Shown: positions 9,282 to 19,016 of the stretch, one piece after another
How positions within the stretch are numbered: the stretch's first letter is position 1
How the letters are laid out: every line of letters starts with the position of its first letter
Source: Acidimicrobiaceae bacterium
GTDB lineage: Bacteria > Actinomycetota > Acidimicrobiia > Acidimicrobiales > RAAP-2
DNA: 64,000 nt
Direction of reading: 5' to 3'
Assembly (NCBI GenBank): GCA_003141095.1
Contig: PLKM01000031.1
Coordinates: forward strand, 28,020-92,019
Notes under the pieces: model-generated
Databases searched by the model: none
Told to the model about the DNA's origin: nothing
What the model saw: only the letters and a program-made list of their open reading frames with translations
Program-made: the position numbers and the translations under genes

Positions 9282-10064
9282 GTGAAGGGAATCATTCTGG
9301 CCGGAGGCAGCGGGACGCGGCTGTACCCCATCACGCGCGCGGTATCGAAGCAACTGCTGCCGATCTACGACAAGCCAATGATTTACTACCCGCTCAGCAC
9401 CTTGATGCTCAGCGGACTTCGTGAAATCCTCCTCATAACGACCCCGCACGATCAGGACGCCTTCCAGCGACTCCTCGGTGACGGATCCCAGTTCGGCATT
9501 CGGATCACCTACATCATCCAAGACGAGCCGAACGGGCTCGCCCAAGCGTTGATACTCGGTGAAGAGTTCCTGGACGGCGACAAGTGCGCCCTCATTCTCG
9601 GCGACAATCTCTTCTACGGTCCCGGACTGGGCACGCACCTTCGCCAGAACCTGGATGTGCAGGGCGCCCTCATCTTCGCCTACGAGGTGAGCGACCCCTC
9701 GGCCTACGGCGTCGTGGAATTCGACGACGAGGGCAGAGTCATCTCGATCGAGGAGAAGCCCGCCGCGCCCAAGAGCAACTACGCGGTGCCGGGCATCTAC
9801 TTCTACGACGAACGCGCCTCGAAGCTGGCGCACGGACTTACGCCGAGCGCGCGTGGTGAACTCGAAATCACCGCGCTCAATAATGCGTACCTCGAGATGG
9901 GCGAACTGAGGGTTGAAGTCCTCTCGCGCGCCACCACGTGGCTCGACACCGGTACCCACGAATCGCTCTATGAAGCCGGTGGGCTCATTCGCACGCTTCA
10001 GCACCGCAACGGCTTTCGCATAGGCGACGTAGAGCAAATCAGTCGCGATCAAGGATGGACCTAG
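9282..10064 (+). CDS. rmlA: Glucose-1-phosphate thymidylyltransferase (short form)
   Basis: [52 protein letters not shown]. Confidence 0.95.
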   Translation: MKGIILAGGSGTRLYPITRAVSKQLLPIYDKPMIYYPLSTLMLSGLREILLITTPHDQDAFQRLLGDGSQFGIRITYIIQDEPNGLAQALILGEEFLDGDKCALILGDNLFYGPGLGTHLRQNLDVQGALIFAYEVSDPSAYGVVEFDDEGRVISIEEKPAAPKSNYAVPGIYFYDERASKLAHGLTPSARGELEITALNNAYLEMGELRVEVLSRATTWLDTGTHESLYEAGGLIRTLQHRNGFRIGDVEQISRDQGWT

Positions 10065-10498
10065 TAGGCGACCATCTTTCATTCTCGCCTCGTTGAGGTG
10101 TCGGTGAACGACGGAGCAGCGCTCGCTGCCCGTTCAGGATATTCGCGTCACCGGTCCTCAGTTGACTCGTCGAGTCGCAGCGCGGACGACTGAGTCGCTT
10201 CACCGTGGACGACCAAAGGAACCGGGGTACCCCCGCGGTTCGCGGCGCGAGCGCCAGCAGCCGAAGGATTAGGAGCCGGTGCATGACCCTCTCCAAATTT
10301 CCGTTCTTGCTAGTGCCTTTGGAGCCGTTGGAGCTTCGACGCGCAACACGCTGAATCCCGATGCGAATGGGATGCCATGGAGTTCGTGACTCGCCAGCTT
10401 CTGCGCTTCAGACCGGCGTTCGCATTCCGTTATCATTCGTGCGAAAGAGGAGTGCCGTGCGGTATTTCAGGCTCAATGGAATCTAGGGTTGGCACTCA

Positions 10499-11647
10499 AT
10501 GAGGTCGCCTTGGCGCGGTCGATCGAACGGGTGTCGGCGACACCGCATCGTCTTCAGTGCCTCTCTTCTCTTACTCGTCGCGACATTTGCCTTTCCAGGT
10601 GTTCTGATCACCACGCAAAGTGCCGGAGCGGATCAAGCGCGGCCGCTCGTCCAAACTCCTCTTTTCGCAGTCGGACTCGCGCGATGCACTTTCGTCGATC
10701 ACACGCGCCCCGTGATCAACTACTCCACGACGCCCTTTTCAGTCTTGTCAACAAGTCGCACTCTCGCCACCGAAATACGGTATCCAACCCAGTTGGTCGC
10801 GGGCGGGCCAAACCAAATAGTTGGAGCGCCTCCGGTTGAACGCAGCGGCGGCTATCCAATGATCGTCTTCGCCCATGGTTACGACGTGACTCCTGACACG
10901 TACGCAGCCCTGTTGGATTCGTGGGCGCGAGCGGGCTTCGTCGTTGTAGCGCCCTTCTTTCCCGACGAGAAATCATCGGAGGTCGCTGCGCAGCACGGTG
11001 CAAACACCGAGGGTGACCTGGCGAACGAACCTGGCGATCTCGCCTTTGTGACCAAGGCGGTTCTCCAAGCATCGACGAGCGAGTCAGCAGCTTGCCCCAT
11101 CGTCGACGGTCTCGTGCAGGCCTCCGAGATCGCGCTCGCAGGGCACTCCGACGGTGCAACAGCAGTTGGAATGCTCGCATACGACCACGGTGATGACCCT
11201 CAAGGCATCAACTACGCCAACTTGCGCACTGGAGTCGACTACCGTGCCGTCATCATTCTGTCGGGTGCAGAGAATACCGCCCAATCGTATGCAACCGAGG
11301 CCAGTCGACCCGATCTTCTCGTGATCCACAGTCTCACCGATCAGTGCAATCCGATTCGTAACGACGTGAAACTCTACGACGACATTCATCAACCGAACAA
11401 GTGGTTCCTCGAGCTACGCACCGCCCATCATCTTCCCCCGTTCGATGGCGCCGACGTGCCCGCCTTCAGGGTGGTGGCTGCAACGTCAATTCGGTTCCTA
11501 CAGCTGTCGCTTCAAGGCGCGCCGCCTTCGACCAGTCTCCTTGCCTACGGGAATGAGCAACCTTCGATTGCACGGATGTACAGCAATGGACTCGGACCGA
11601 CACTAAACAACCCGCCGAGATTGGTGCAGAGCTGCGGTCCGAATTGA
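10499..11647 (+). CDS. Secreted alpha/beta hydrolase (chlorophyllase/dienelactone hydrolase-like)
   Basis: N-terminal signal-type hydrophobic stretch; MIVFAHGYDVTPDTYAALLDSWARAGFVVVAPFFP and ALAGHSDGATAVGM nucleophile elbow. Confidence 0.8.
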   Translation: MRSPWRGRSNGCRRHRIVFSASLLLLVATFAFPGVLITTQSAGADQARPLVQTPLFAVGLARCTFVDHTRPVINYSTTPFSVLSTSRTLATEIRYPTQLVAGGPNQIVGAPPVERSGGYPMIVFAHGYDVTPDTYAALLDSWARAGFVVVAPFFPDEKSSEVAAQHGANTEGDLANEPGDLAFVTKAVLQASTSESAACPIVDGLVQASEIALAGHSDGATAVGMLAYDHGDDPQGINYANLRTGVDYRAVIILSGAENTAQSYATEASRPDLLVIHSLTDQCNPIRNDVKLYDDIHQPNKWFLELRTAHHLPPFDGADVPAFRVVAATSIRFLQLSLQGAPPSTSLLAYGNEQPSIARMYSNGLGPTLNNPPRLVQSCGPN

Positions 11648-11783
11648 CATTGCTGCCACTACTGGTTGGAGAAGATCTGGCGAAGCGGTTCGTCCATGAG
11701 GACCCTGCACCGCCTCGAGATTTCCTCGGACCTTCCGGCTCCGGTAGAGCCACCGACCAACTGGTCGCTGGCAACGAGCTGAG

Positions 11784-12551
11784 TCACTCCGAGCGAACCT
11801 CGCCGAGCGACCCTTCGAACTCCTCCAATAAATCGAAGAATCGATCAGGATCCACAAGGTGCGGGTAGTGGCCGAGGCCTTCCCACTGCTCGACGCGCGA
11901 GTCATCGATGAGATCGCACAACCATTGCTCGTAACCCTCACCCGGGTCGGTGCCGTGCAGCGAGAGATAGGGCACCGTGATCGCGCTCGCCAACGAGTCG
12001 ACCATGGCCTCGAGGTCTTCGGCTTCCGCGTCGAGTACCGCGGCCCAGATGGCGAGCACCACTTCTTGATCGGCGCGGCGCAGCGACGCTAACCGCTCCC
12101 ACTCCTCATCGTCGAGCTGCCCACGCATCTCCTCGAACACCATCGTCATCACCTGTTGGAACGCGTCGTCGTCGCCGCGTAACATCGATTCGATCGATTG
12201 CAGGGTCGCTTGGAAGTCGTCGAGCCGCATGGGCTGATCGATGTTGACGACACCGCAGCACGGGTACATCGCGGCGTACGCGCTCACGACCGTACCGCCA
12301 AGGGAGTGGCCTACGAGCAGCGGATTCTCGATTCCCAGCGCTTCGACCACTTCGTGCACGTCAGACGCGAGGGTGATCACGTCGTAGGGTTCCGACGCCT
12401 CGGACTCTCCGTGACCGCGCAGATCCACCGCGAGCACGTCGTGGGAGCTGGCGAGTCGCTCCAGAAGGGGGTCCCAGGACCGACGCGATTCCGTGATTCC
12501 GTGCACGAGCACGATTGGAGTTCCTTCGCCACCGCGTTCAAATTCAAGCAT
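11784..12551 (-). CDS. Alpha/beta hydrolase
   Basis: IVLVHGITESRRSWDPLLERL, VDLRGHGESE, LVGHSLGGTVVSAYA, GLGHYPHLVDPD. Confidence 0.9.
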   Translation of the reverse strand: MLEFERGGEGTPIVLVHGITESRRSWDPLLERLASSHDVLAVDLRGHGESEASEPYDVITLASDVHEVVEALGIENPLLVGHSLGGTVVSAYAAMYPCCGVVNIDQPMRLDDFQATLQSIESMLRGDDDAFQQVMTMVFEEMRGQLDDEEWERLASLRRADQEVVLAIWAAVLDAEAEDLEAMVDSLASAITVPYLSLHGTDPGEGYEQWLCDLIDDSRVEQWEGLGHYPHLVDPDRFFDLLEEFEGSLGEVRSE

Positions 12552-12606
12552 CTGGACTTTCTAGCACCCGCTGCATGCAGAATCCGGTCGGGCCCCGGCG
12601 ACCGAG

Positions 12607-13068
12607 CTACTCGACCTCGCAGATCATCTCGATCTCCACCGCGATATCGAAGGGGAGTTCAGCCACTCCAACGGCCGAGCGGGCGTGGCTGCCGATCTGC
12701 TTGCCGAAGATCTCGACGAGCACGTCGGAGCAGCCGTCGATGACTTGGGGGGTCTGATTGAAACCCGGAGCGCAGTTCACCATCCCGAGCACCTTGACTA
12801 TTCGCGTGACGCGGTCGAGCGAGCCGAGCTCACGTCGAATCGTGTGCACCAGGTTAAGCGCCACCAGTCGCGCCGCATCGCGCGCCTCGGCGACGGTCAC
12901 GTCGGCTCCGACCTTGCCGATCCTCACCGTCCCGTCGAGGTCGTAAGGACCGTGCCCGGCGAGAAAGAGCAGATTCCCCGACCGTACCGACATCAGATAG
13001 TTCGCCACGGGTGTCGAGGCGGCCGGCAGCGTGATCCCTAATTCAATGATTCGTCCTTCGGCACCCAT
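12607..13068 (-). CDS. RidA family protein
   Basis: SGNLLFLAGHGPYDLDGTVRIGKVGADVTVAEARDAARLVALNLV...KVLGMVNCAPGFNQTPQVIDGCSDVLVEIFGKQIGSHARSAVGVAELPFDIAVEIEMIC. Confidence 0.9.
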   Translation of the reverse strand: MGAEGRIIELGITLPAASTPVANYLMSVRSGNLLFLAGHGPYDLDGTVRIGKVGADVTVAEARDAARLVALNLVHTIRRELGSLDRVTRIVKVLGMVNCAPGFNQTPQVIDGCSDVLVEIFGKQIGSHARSAVGVAELPFDIAVEIEMICEVE

Positions 13069-13240
13069 TCGATCGACTCCCGTCGTTGATTCCTCAACAA
13101 AGTAGCGGGTGGAATGATCGCCACGACGCACACGACCTGAATTGGACCACTTCCCATTGGCGAGCGCGCAATGTGGGTAGCATCGAAATGAAGTTCGGGT
13201 GGAGGTACTCACTCAACGCACGAAAGCGAGAACCGGTTCG

Positions 13241-13432
13241 ATGAGCGAATTCGAGGAGTGGGCCAGCGCCACCTATCGCCAGTCACACATCGACGTCGAT
13301 CCCGAGGACTACGCCCTCATCGCGTCGATCTACACCGGCATTATCTCCCAACTCAATGCGCTCGACCACATTGATCTCGAGAAGTTCCCCGCGGTCGGGA
13401 TGGACTTGCGTCACGCGCCCAAGTCATCATGA
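13241..13432 (+). CDS. AtzG-like small protein (DUF4089-type) coupled to amidase
   Basis: 63-aa helical protein MSEFEEWASATYRQSHIDVDPEDYALIASIYTGIISQLNALDHIDLEKFPAVGMDLRHAPKSS; ATGA overlap with the downstream amidase. Confidence 0.6.
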   Translation: MSEFEEWASATYRQSHIDVDPEDYALIASIYTGIISQLNALDHIDLEKFPAVGMDLRHAPKSS

Positions 13433-14748
13433 GTCATCCGCAGGACTGGACCCTCCGCCAACAGGCCGAGGCCCTCCGTCGCGGTGAGCTCAACGCGCGT
13501 GAACTCTTGGACGTGACGATTGCGCGAATCATCGAGCGCGACGCGCTCATCAACTCGACGCCGGTCATTTTCGAAGAGAGCAGTCGCGAAGCGCTGCGCC
13601 AGGCACCGGCGGGTCCGCTGCACGGGGTGCCGATCACGGTGAAGGACATGTTCTCCCTGCCGTGGCGAGCCGCGCGCAACGGCACCACCATCGACCTCAT
13701 TCCCGCCGGCGCCTCCGGTCCCTATCGCAACCTTCGCGATTCGGGCGTCGTGGTAGTCGGCATTGCCAATCAGCACGAGCTGGGCCTGGGATCGACGGGA
13801 ACGCAGTCCGCGTACGGACCAATGAAGAACCCCTGGAGTCCGCAGAATTGCGCCGGGGGATCGTCCGGCGGGAGTGCCGCGGCGGTATCGGCCCGACTCG
13901 TTGCGGGAAGCCTCGCCAGCGATAGCGCCGGATCGACCAGGCTGCCCGCCTCCTACTGCGGCGTCGTTGGCCTCAAACTGACCTACGGCGCAGTGCCGTA
14001 CGACGGCTACTTCGGAGCCGCGACCACCTTCAGCGCGCCCGGCGTGATAACGAGGGACGGCGGGGACGCGAGACTGCTCGCCTCCGCACTTCTGCAACGT
14101 CCACTTCCCCAGCAGAGCGGCAGTGGACTGCGCGTGGGCGTTATCCGAGATCCCTTCTGGAGCGACGCCGACGCGCAGGTCGCGGCGGCCGGCGAGCAGG
14201 CGCTCCGCTCCGCTGGCTGGCACGTCATCGAGGTGCACCTCGAACATCTGGAACTCGCCGGCGCGGCGTTCCTCAGTCGCCTCATGGCCGAAGCCGGCGT
14301 ACCGTCGAACGAACTACTGGCCACCTTGAGCCCACCGACGAGGTCGATCGTTCTCGCTGGAATGCTCGCTCCCGCTCGCTTCATCCCGCGAGCCGATCGG
14401 GTGCGCGGCGCGATTCGCAACTCACTCGCGAAGGCTCTGCACACGGTGGACTTCCTCTGCTGGCCAACGACGCCGGCCCCCGCGCCAGCGTTAGACGAGT
14501 CGTCGGTGAATCTTCCGTCCGGACGCGTACTCACGGACATGGCAAACGTGCGCCACACCCTTCTCTCGAATTTGACCGGCGTACCGGGCATATCCATCCC
14601 CATTGGCCTGCACTCATCGAAGTTGCCCATGGGCCTCCAGTTGCTCGCACCATGGGGCGGCGAGGCACGGTTGCTCGATGCGGCGGAGCATCTCGAACGA
14701 GCCACCGACCGCGAGTTTGTCGATCTCGTACCGCCGCTCGCTCGCTAG
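13429..14748 (+). CDS. Amidase signature family protein
   Basis: GVPITVKDMF (Lys), CAGGSSGGSAAAVSARLVAGSLASDSAGSTRLPASYCGVVGLK (Ser-cisSer). Confidence 0.92.
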   Translation: MSHPQDWTLRQQAEALRRGELNARELLDVTIARIIERDALINSTPVIFEESSREALRQAPAGPLHGVPITVKDMFSLPWRAARNGTTIDLIPAGASGPYRNLRDSGVVVVGIANQHELGLGSTGTQSAYGPMKNPWSPQNCAGGSSGGSAAAVSARLVAGSLASDSAGSTRLPASYCGVVGLKLTYGAVPYDGYFGAATTFSAPGVITRDGGDARLLASALLQRPLPQQSGSGLRVGVIRDPFWSDADAQVAAAGEQALRSAGWHVIEVHLEHLELAGAAFLSRLMAEAGVPSNELLATLSPPTRSIVLAGMLAPARFIPRADRVRGAIRNSLAKALHTVDFLCWPTTPAPAPALDESSVNLPSGRVLTDMANVRHTLLSNLTGVPGISIPIGLHSSKLPMGLQLLAPWGGEARLLDAAEHLERATDREFVDLVPPLAR

Positions 14749-14758
14749 TCGACCGATC

Positions 14759-14794
14759 ATCCATCTGGAAGCACCTCGTTGCACGAAGATGGAT
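14759..14794. terminator. Inverted repeat ATCCATCT...AGATGGAT after amidase (possible terminator or 5' structure)
   Basis: 8-bp arms with 20-nt loop. Confidence 0.35.
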
Positions 14795-14920
14795 CAACGC
14801 CACCGCGGTGCCAGGGGCGAAGAAGTGTCAGCCTGCTCGTTCCAGGTAACTGCTCGGTAAGCCGGGCCGTCTCGTCGCCTCGCCTAAAGTGACGATACCT
14901 TTCACTACTAGGAGACGTGC

Positions 14921-15511
14921 ATGTCAACCGTTGCTGTTTCGACTCGACCAAGTCCCGTGCTGGCGGACCTGGTTCCCTCCACCCTCATCGCCGACGTCGC
15001 ACTCGTCACCGGGGCTGCGGTACTCGTTGGCTTGCTCGCCCAGATCTCGATCCACATTCCCCAGACCCCGGTGCCCATCACCGGCCAGACACTCGGCGTC
15101 CTGCTCGCCGGTTCGGCGCTCGGGTGGCGTCGAGCCAGTTTGGCGATGAGCCTGTACCTGGTGGCCGGACTCGCGGGCGTTCCGTGGTTTGCCGGCCACG
15201 CCAGCGGCTACCCCGCGGCGTCGTTCGGCTACTTGCTCGGATTCGTCGCCACCGGCGCCCTGATGGGCTGGCTCGCGTCGAAGGGGGCGGACCGCAAGGT
15301 TCTTCGAACGGTGCTCGCAATGGTGGCCGGCGAAGTGCTCATCTACGCGATTGCCGTTCCGTGGCTCGCGGTAGACCTCCACGTCTCGCTGCTGAAAGCC
15401 CTGACCCTCGGCATGACGCCATTCATCGCAGGCGACATCATCAAGGCGGCGCTGTGCGGTGTGGCCCTGCCTTCGGCGTGGCGCCTCGTCGATCACACTT
15501 CGAAACGGTAA
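14921..15511 (+). CDS. bioY: Biotin transporter BioY
   Basis: IHIPQTPVPITGQTLGVLLAGSALGWRRASLAMSLYLVAGLAGVPWFAGHASGYPAASFGYLLGF; upstream SD AGGAG. Confidence 0.95.
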   Translation: MSTVAVSTRPSPVLADLVPSTLIADVALVTGAAVLVGLLAQISIHIPQTPVPITGQTLGVLLAGSALGWRRASLAMSLYLVAGLAGVPWFAGHASGYPAASFGYLLGFVATGALMGWLASKGADRKVLRTVLAMVAGEVLIYAIAVPWLAVDLHVSLLKALTLGMTPFIAGDIIKAALCGVALPSAWRLVDHTSKR

Positions 15512-15522
15512 CCGCCTCGAAG

Positions 15523-15558
15523 TGTGCAAACGCCAGCCTCGAGGCTGGCGTTTGCACA
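15523..15558. terminator. 36-bp perfect palindrome, likely bidirectional terminator
   Basis: TGTGCAAACGCCAGCCTC/GAGGCTGGCGTTTGCACA between convergent bioY and crotonase genes. Confidence 0.75.
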
Positions 15559-16221
15559 TCAGGCCGGATAGCCCAGACGATTCGCCTCCGCTCCGTGGAT
15601 GAGGCGTTTGTGGATGCCGAGCACTTTGCGGTTCAGCGTCGCGTACTTGTCGGCGACACCAACGGCATGGCCGAGCACTTCGTCCTCGCTCGCCACCGCT
15701 TCGACGATGCCGTGGGCGCGGGCGTCCTGTCCCGAGAAGCGGTGCGCGGTGGTAGCTGCGATGATTGCCGTCGACCGAGGAAGCCGATTCTCGAGGATCG
15801 ACCACAGCCGCTCGTTCAGAGGAAGCCCGATCTCGACCTCGTTCATGCACCAGTAGCCTCGATCGGCGCGCATGACCCGGTAGTCAAAGGCGCACGAGAT
15901 GAGGGCGCCTCCGGCGAAAGTGTGGCCGTTCAAGGCCGCCACCGTGTAGGCCGGAAAGACGAGCAGGCGACCAATTAGCCGGTTGAGCTCGTCGATGGTC
16001 GAGCCGTGTTCGGAGGGATTGGCGGCGAATCGCTCGAGATCGAGACCATTGCAGAAGAACTTTCCGTGACCGGTGAGCACGATCGCCAGGGGACCGTCCA
16101 ACGTCTCGAGCTCGTCGACTATCTCGTGAAGACGCTGGAGCGAGTCGAGGTTGATTCGATTCTCCCCCTCGTTCCACGTAATGACCGCTACCGGACCCTC
16201 TTGCGTGACAGATATATCCAT
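15559..16221 (-). CDS. Enoyl-CoA hydratase/isomerase family protein
   Basis: Crotonase fold: LTGHGKFFCNGLDLERFA, AALNGHTFAGGALISCAFDYRVM, EVEIGLPL. Confidence 0.88.
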   Translation of the reverse strand: MDISVTQEGPVAVITWNEGENRINLDSLQRLHEIVDELETLDGPLAIVLTGHGKFFCNGLDLERFAANPSEHGSTIDELNRLIGRLLVFPAYTVAALNGHTFAGGALISCAFDYRVMRADRGYWCMNEVEIGLPLNERLWSILENRLPRSTAIIAATTAHRFSGQDARAHGIVEAVASEDEVLGHAVGVADKYATLNRKVLGIHKRLIHGAEANRLGYPA

Positions 16222-16256
16222 ACAAGGAGCATACGACGGGCCCGAAACCGCCCGAG

Positions 16257-16262
16257 TAAGTT
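16257..16262 (+). promoter_or_regulatory. Putative -10 (TAAGTT) 7 nt before pepP-like GTG
   Basis: TAAGTT-AGCCACT-GTG. Confidence 0.4.
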
Positions 16263-16269
16263 AGCCACT

Positions 16270-17763
16270 GTGAGCGATAGCAGCCAGCCAACACCCGAAC
16301 CCGACGTCTCGGCGGAGAACCCGGTTTCCGAACATTGGGTCTGGGTCGGACCCCATCGTCCGCCGTGCCCGCGCGTGCTGTTCGAGCACATGACCGCCAA
16401 CTGGGATGTGGCGGCGGCGAGCTCGGACGTGCATCCCGCCAACTCCTTCAGCGCCGCACGGCGAAAGAAGCTCGGCGAACACTTCACCGGAAAGACGCTG
16501 GTGATCCCGACGGGAACGCCCAAGGTGCGCGCGAACGACACCGACTACCGATTCCGCGCCGGGACTGACTTCTTCTACCTCACCGGCTGCTCCGAGCCCG
16601 ACGCCGTGCTGGTGATCGCCCCGAGCGCCGCCGGACCGCGCTCAACGCTCTACGTGCCGCATCGCCGCGACCACCACACCCACGAATTCTTCACCGACGC
16701 CCGCTACGGTGAGCTCTGGGTCGGACCGCGCCGTGGCGTAGGCGAGGCCGCCTCGTTCTACGAGATTGAATCCGCGCCGCTCGAGTACCTGGAAAAGGAT
16801 CTGGCGTCGCTCGGCGCCACCCAGGTGTTGACGCTGCGCGGCTTTGACGCGACCATCGATTCGCTGGTCGAGGCGAATGTCGCCGACGAGCAGATAGCCA
16901 TTACCCTCAGCGAGCACCGCCTGGTGAAGGACGACTTCGAGATCGCCCAACTGCAGATGGCCATCGAGTACACGGTGAGGGGCTTCGAGGACGTGGTTCG
17001 CGCGCTGCCCGTCGCCGAGGGGCGTGGCGAGCGGGTGATCGAGGGCGTCTTCAACCTTCGCGCACGCGTCGAGGGCAACGACGTGGGCTACGACACCATC
17101 GCCGCCAGCGGATCACACGCCACCATCCTGCACTGGACCAGAAACGACGGAGCGGTTCGACGCGGTGACATGCTGCTGCTCGACGCCGGCGTCGAATGCC
17201 AGAATCTCTACACCGCCGACGTCACGCGCACGATGCCCGTGAGCGGCACGTTCTCGCCCGCCCAGCGGCGCATCTACGAGCTGGTGTTGCGCGCCCAAGA
17301 AGCCGGCATCGGCGCGGTGAAGCCGGGCGTGCCATTCATGGCGGCGAACGACGCGGCGATGAGAGTCCTGGCGGAGGGGCTGCACGAACTGGGGATCTTG
17401 AAAGAGGACCCCGAGACGGCCCTTCGCCGCGACCGCCAACTGCACCGCCGCTACACCCTGCACGGCGTGAGCCACATGCTCGGCATCGACGTGCACGACT
17501 GCGCGAACGCCCGCAACGAGCAGTATCTGGGCGACCTCTTCGAGGGCTACGTCCTCACCGTCGAGCCCGGCCTCTACTTCCAGGCGAACGACCTCACCGT
17601 CCCCGAGGAGTACCGGGGGATCGGCGTGCGTATCGAGGACGACGTCCTCGTCACGAAAACGGGGGCGAAGAACCTCTCCGCGGCCCTTCCGCGCAGTCCC
17701 GATGGCGTCGAGGCGTGGATGGCCGAGCTCTGGTCGCGCGGACCGGTCGACCTCGGCCTCTAA
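16270..17763 (+). CDS. pepP: Xaa-Pro aminopeptidase (M24 family)
   Basis: LLLDAGVECQNLYTADVTRTMPVSG, HGVSHMLGIDVHDC, GYVLTVEPGLYF, GIGVRIEDDVLVT. Confidence 0.93.
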   Translation: MSDSSQPTPEPDVSAENPVSEHWVWVGPHRPPCPRVLFEHMTANWDVAAASSDVHPANSFSAARRKKLGEHFTGKTLVIPTGTPKVRANDTDYRFRAGTDFFYLTGCSEPDAVLVIAPSAAGPRSTLYVPHRRDHHTHEFFTDARYGELWVGPRRGVGEAASFYEIESAPLEYLEKDLASLGATQVLTLRGFDATIDSLVEANVADEQIAITLSEHRLVKDDFEIAQLQMAIEYTVRGFEDVVRALPVAEGRGERVIEGVFNLRARVEGNDVGYDTIAASGSHATILHWTRNDGAVRRGDMLLLDAGVECQNLYTADVTRTMPVSGTFSPAQRRIYELVLRAQEAGIGAVKPGVPFMAANDAAMRVLAEGLHELGILKEDPETALRRDRQLHRRYTLHGVSHMLGIDVHDCANARNEQYLGDLFEGYVLTVEPGLYFQANDLTVPEEYRGIGVRIEDDVLVTKTGAKNLSAALPRSPDGVEAWMAELWSRGPVDLGL

Positions 17764-17767
17764 AGAG

Positions 17768-18973
17768 CTAGCACACCCTCATCGGAATGCGGCGGGGCCC
17801 GCGGACCTGGCCCTGCGCCCACGTGACGTCATTCGACTCGTCGATCTCAAACGTCGGATAGCGCTTGATGAACTCCTCGAGCGCCACTCGAAGTTCGAGT
17901 CGAGCCAGGTTCGAGCCCGCACAGCGGTGAATGCCGAGGCCGAAGGCGGCGTGCCGATTGACCGCGCGGTCGATGATGAACTTGTCGGCGTCCTTGAAGG
18001 CCGCCGGATCGCGGTTGGCCGCGGGAAAGCCGAGGAGTATCCAATCGTCCTTCTTCATGGGACAGCCGGCGTAGTCCATGTCCTCCTTGACCAGGCGAGC
18101 CATCGTGACCGGCGCGTAGAAGCGCAGGAACTCCTCGACCGCGAGCGCCATGAGGTCGGGCTCGTTCACCAGACGCGCGAGGTCATCGGGATGGGTCGCC
18201 AGGTGCCACAGCGACGATCCAATGGCGGACCACGTGGTGTCGATGCCCGCGATAAGGATCAGGACCATCGAGCCGCGCACGTGCTCGGGCGCCAGTTTCT
18301 GGCCGTTCACGTCAACGTTCAATAAGTAACTCGTGAGGTCGTCACGCGGGTTCGCGATATGGTCCTCGATCTGCTCGGTGAAGTACTCGGCCATTGGCAG
18401 CAGCATCGGCCCGCGCACCTCGGGGTCGAGGTCAATGAGGTCGAGCACGATGTGCACGAAATCGCGGAATCGATCACCGTCCTCGGGAGGAAAGCCCAGC
18501 ATGTGCGAGATGACACCGGGCGGGATGAACTGGGCGTACTCGACGCCCGCGTCGATCAGTTCGCGACCCTCGAGGTTGTCCAAGTGCTCGCGGCAGAGGG
18601 CTCGAATCTGAGGTTCGAGGGCGTGCACGGGGCCCGGCGCGAACGCCGGTAGAAGGAGCCGGCGGGCCACCTGGTGGAACGGCGGATCCGACGTGATGGG
18701 CGGTGCCGCGCCCATCGGTGCGGGTGGGGCGTTCTCGGGAAACTTGTTCTTTGAGACGACAACCTGGCGGCTGGTGAAGTGCTCGGTGTCGTTCGCGATC
18801 GCCGACACGACCTCGTGGGTCGTGGGAAACCACCCGCCGCCGTAGCGCTCGGTGTGGGCGACGGGGCAGCGTGCGCGAAGGTCCTCCCAGATCGGATACG
18901 GATTGCTGACCCACTGCGGATCGGTGTGATCCCAGTCGGTCGCGAAATCGACCACCGGCTCCTTGTCAGTCAT
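17768..18973 (-). CDS. Cytochrome P450
   Basis: I-helix AGIDTTWS, EEFLRFYAPV, heme loop FGLGIHRCAGSNLARLEL. Confidence 0.95.
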   Translation of the reverse strand: MTDKEPVVDFATDWDHTDPQWVSNPYPIWEDLRARCPVAHTERYGGGWFPTTHEVVSAIANDTEHFTSRQVVVSKNKFPENAPPAPMGAAPPITSDPPFHQVARRLLLPAFAPGPVHALEPQIRALCREHLDNLEGRELIDAGVEYAQFIPPGVISHMLGFPPEDGDRFRDFVHIVLDLIDLDPEVRGPMLLPMAEYFTEQIEDHIANPRDDLTSYLLNVDVNGQKLAPEHVRGSMVLILIAGIDTTWSAIGSSLWHLATHPDDLARLVNEPDLMALAVEEFLRFYAPVTMARLVKEDMDYAGCPMKKDDWILLGFPAANRDPAAFKDADKFIIDRAVNRHAAFGLGIHRCAGSNLARLELRVALEEFIKRYPTFEIDESNDVTWAQGQVRGPRRIPMRVC

Positions 18974-19016
18974 CTGCTCCCCCTGGCTTATGACCGCTGA
19001 ACATCAGCGTGACGGC

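Noticed and set aside
9231-10082. N-terminal extension of the 609-aa minus-strand ORF (8253..10082)
   Set aside because: The rmlB protein starts at 9230 (MRVVITGAAGFIG); the remainder is antisense to rmlA.
10065-10498. 434-bp gap after rmlA with GGGGTACCCC-centred inverted repeat near 10219-10241
   Set aside because: Arms are short (6 bp) and no coherent RNA family or ORF could be supported.
14749-14920. Possible riboswitch upstream of bioY
   Set aside because: A short hairpin exists but no cobalamin, TPP or other consensus core could be matched, and no clear BioQ/BirA operator palindrome is visible.
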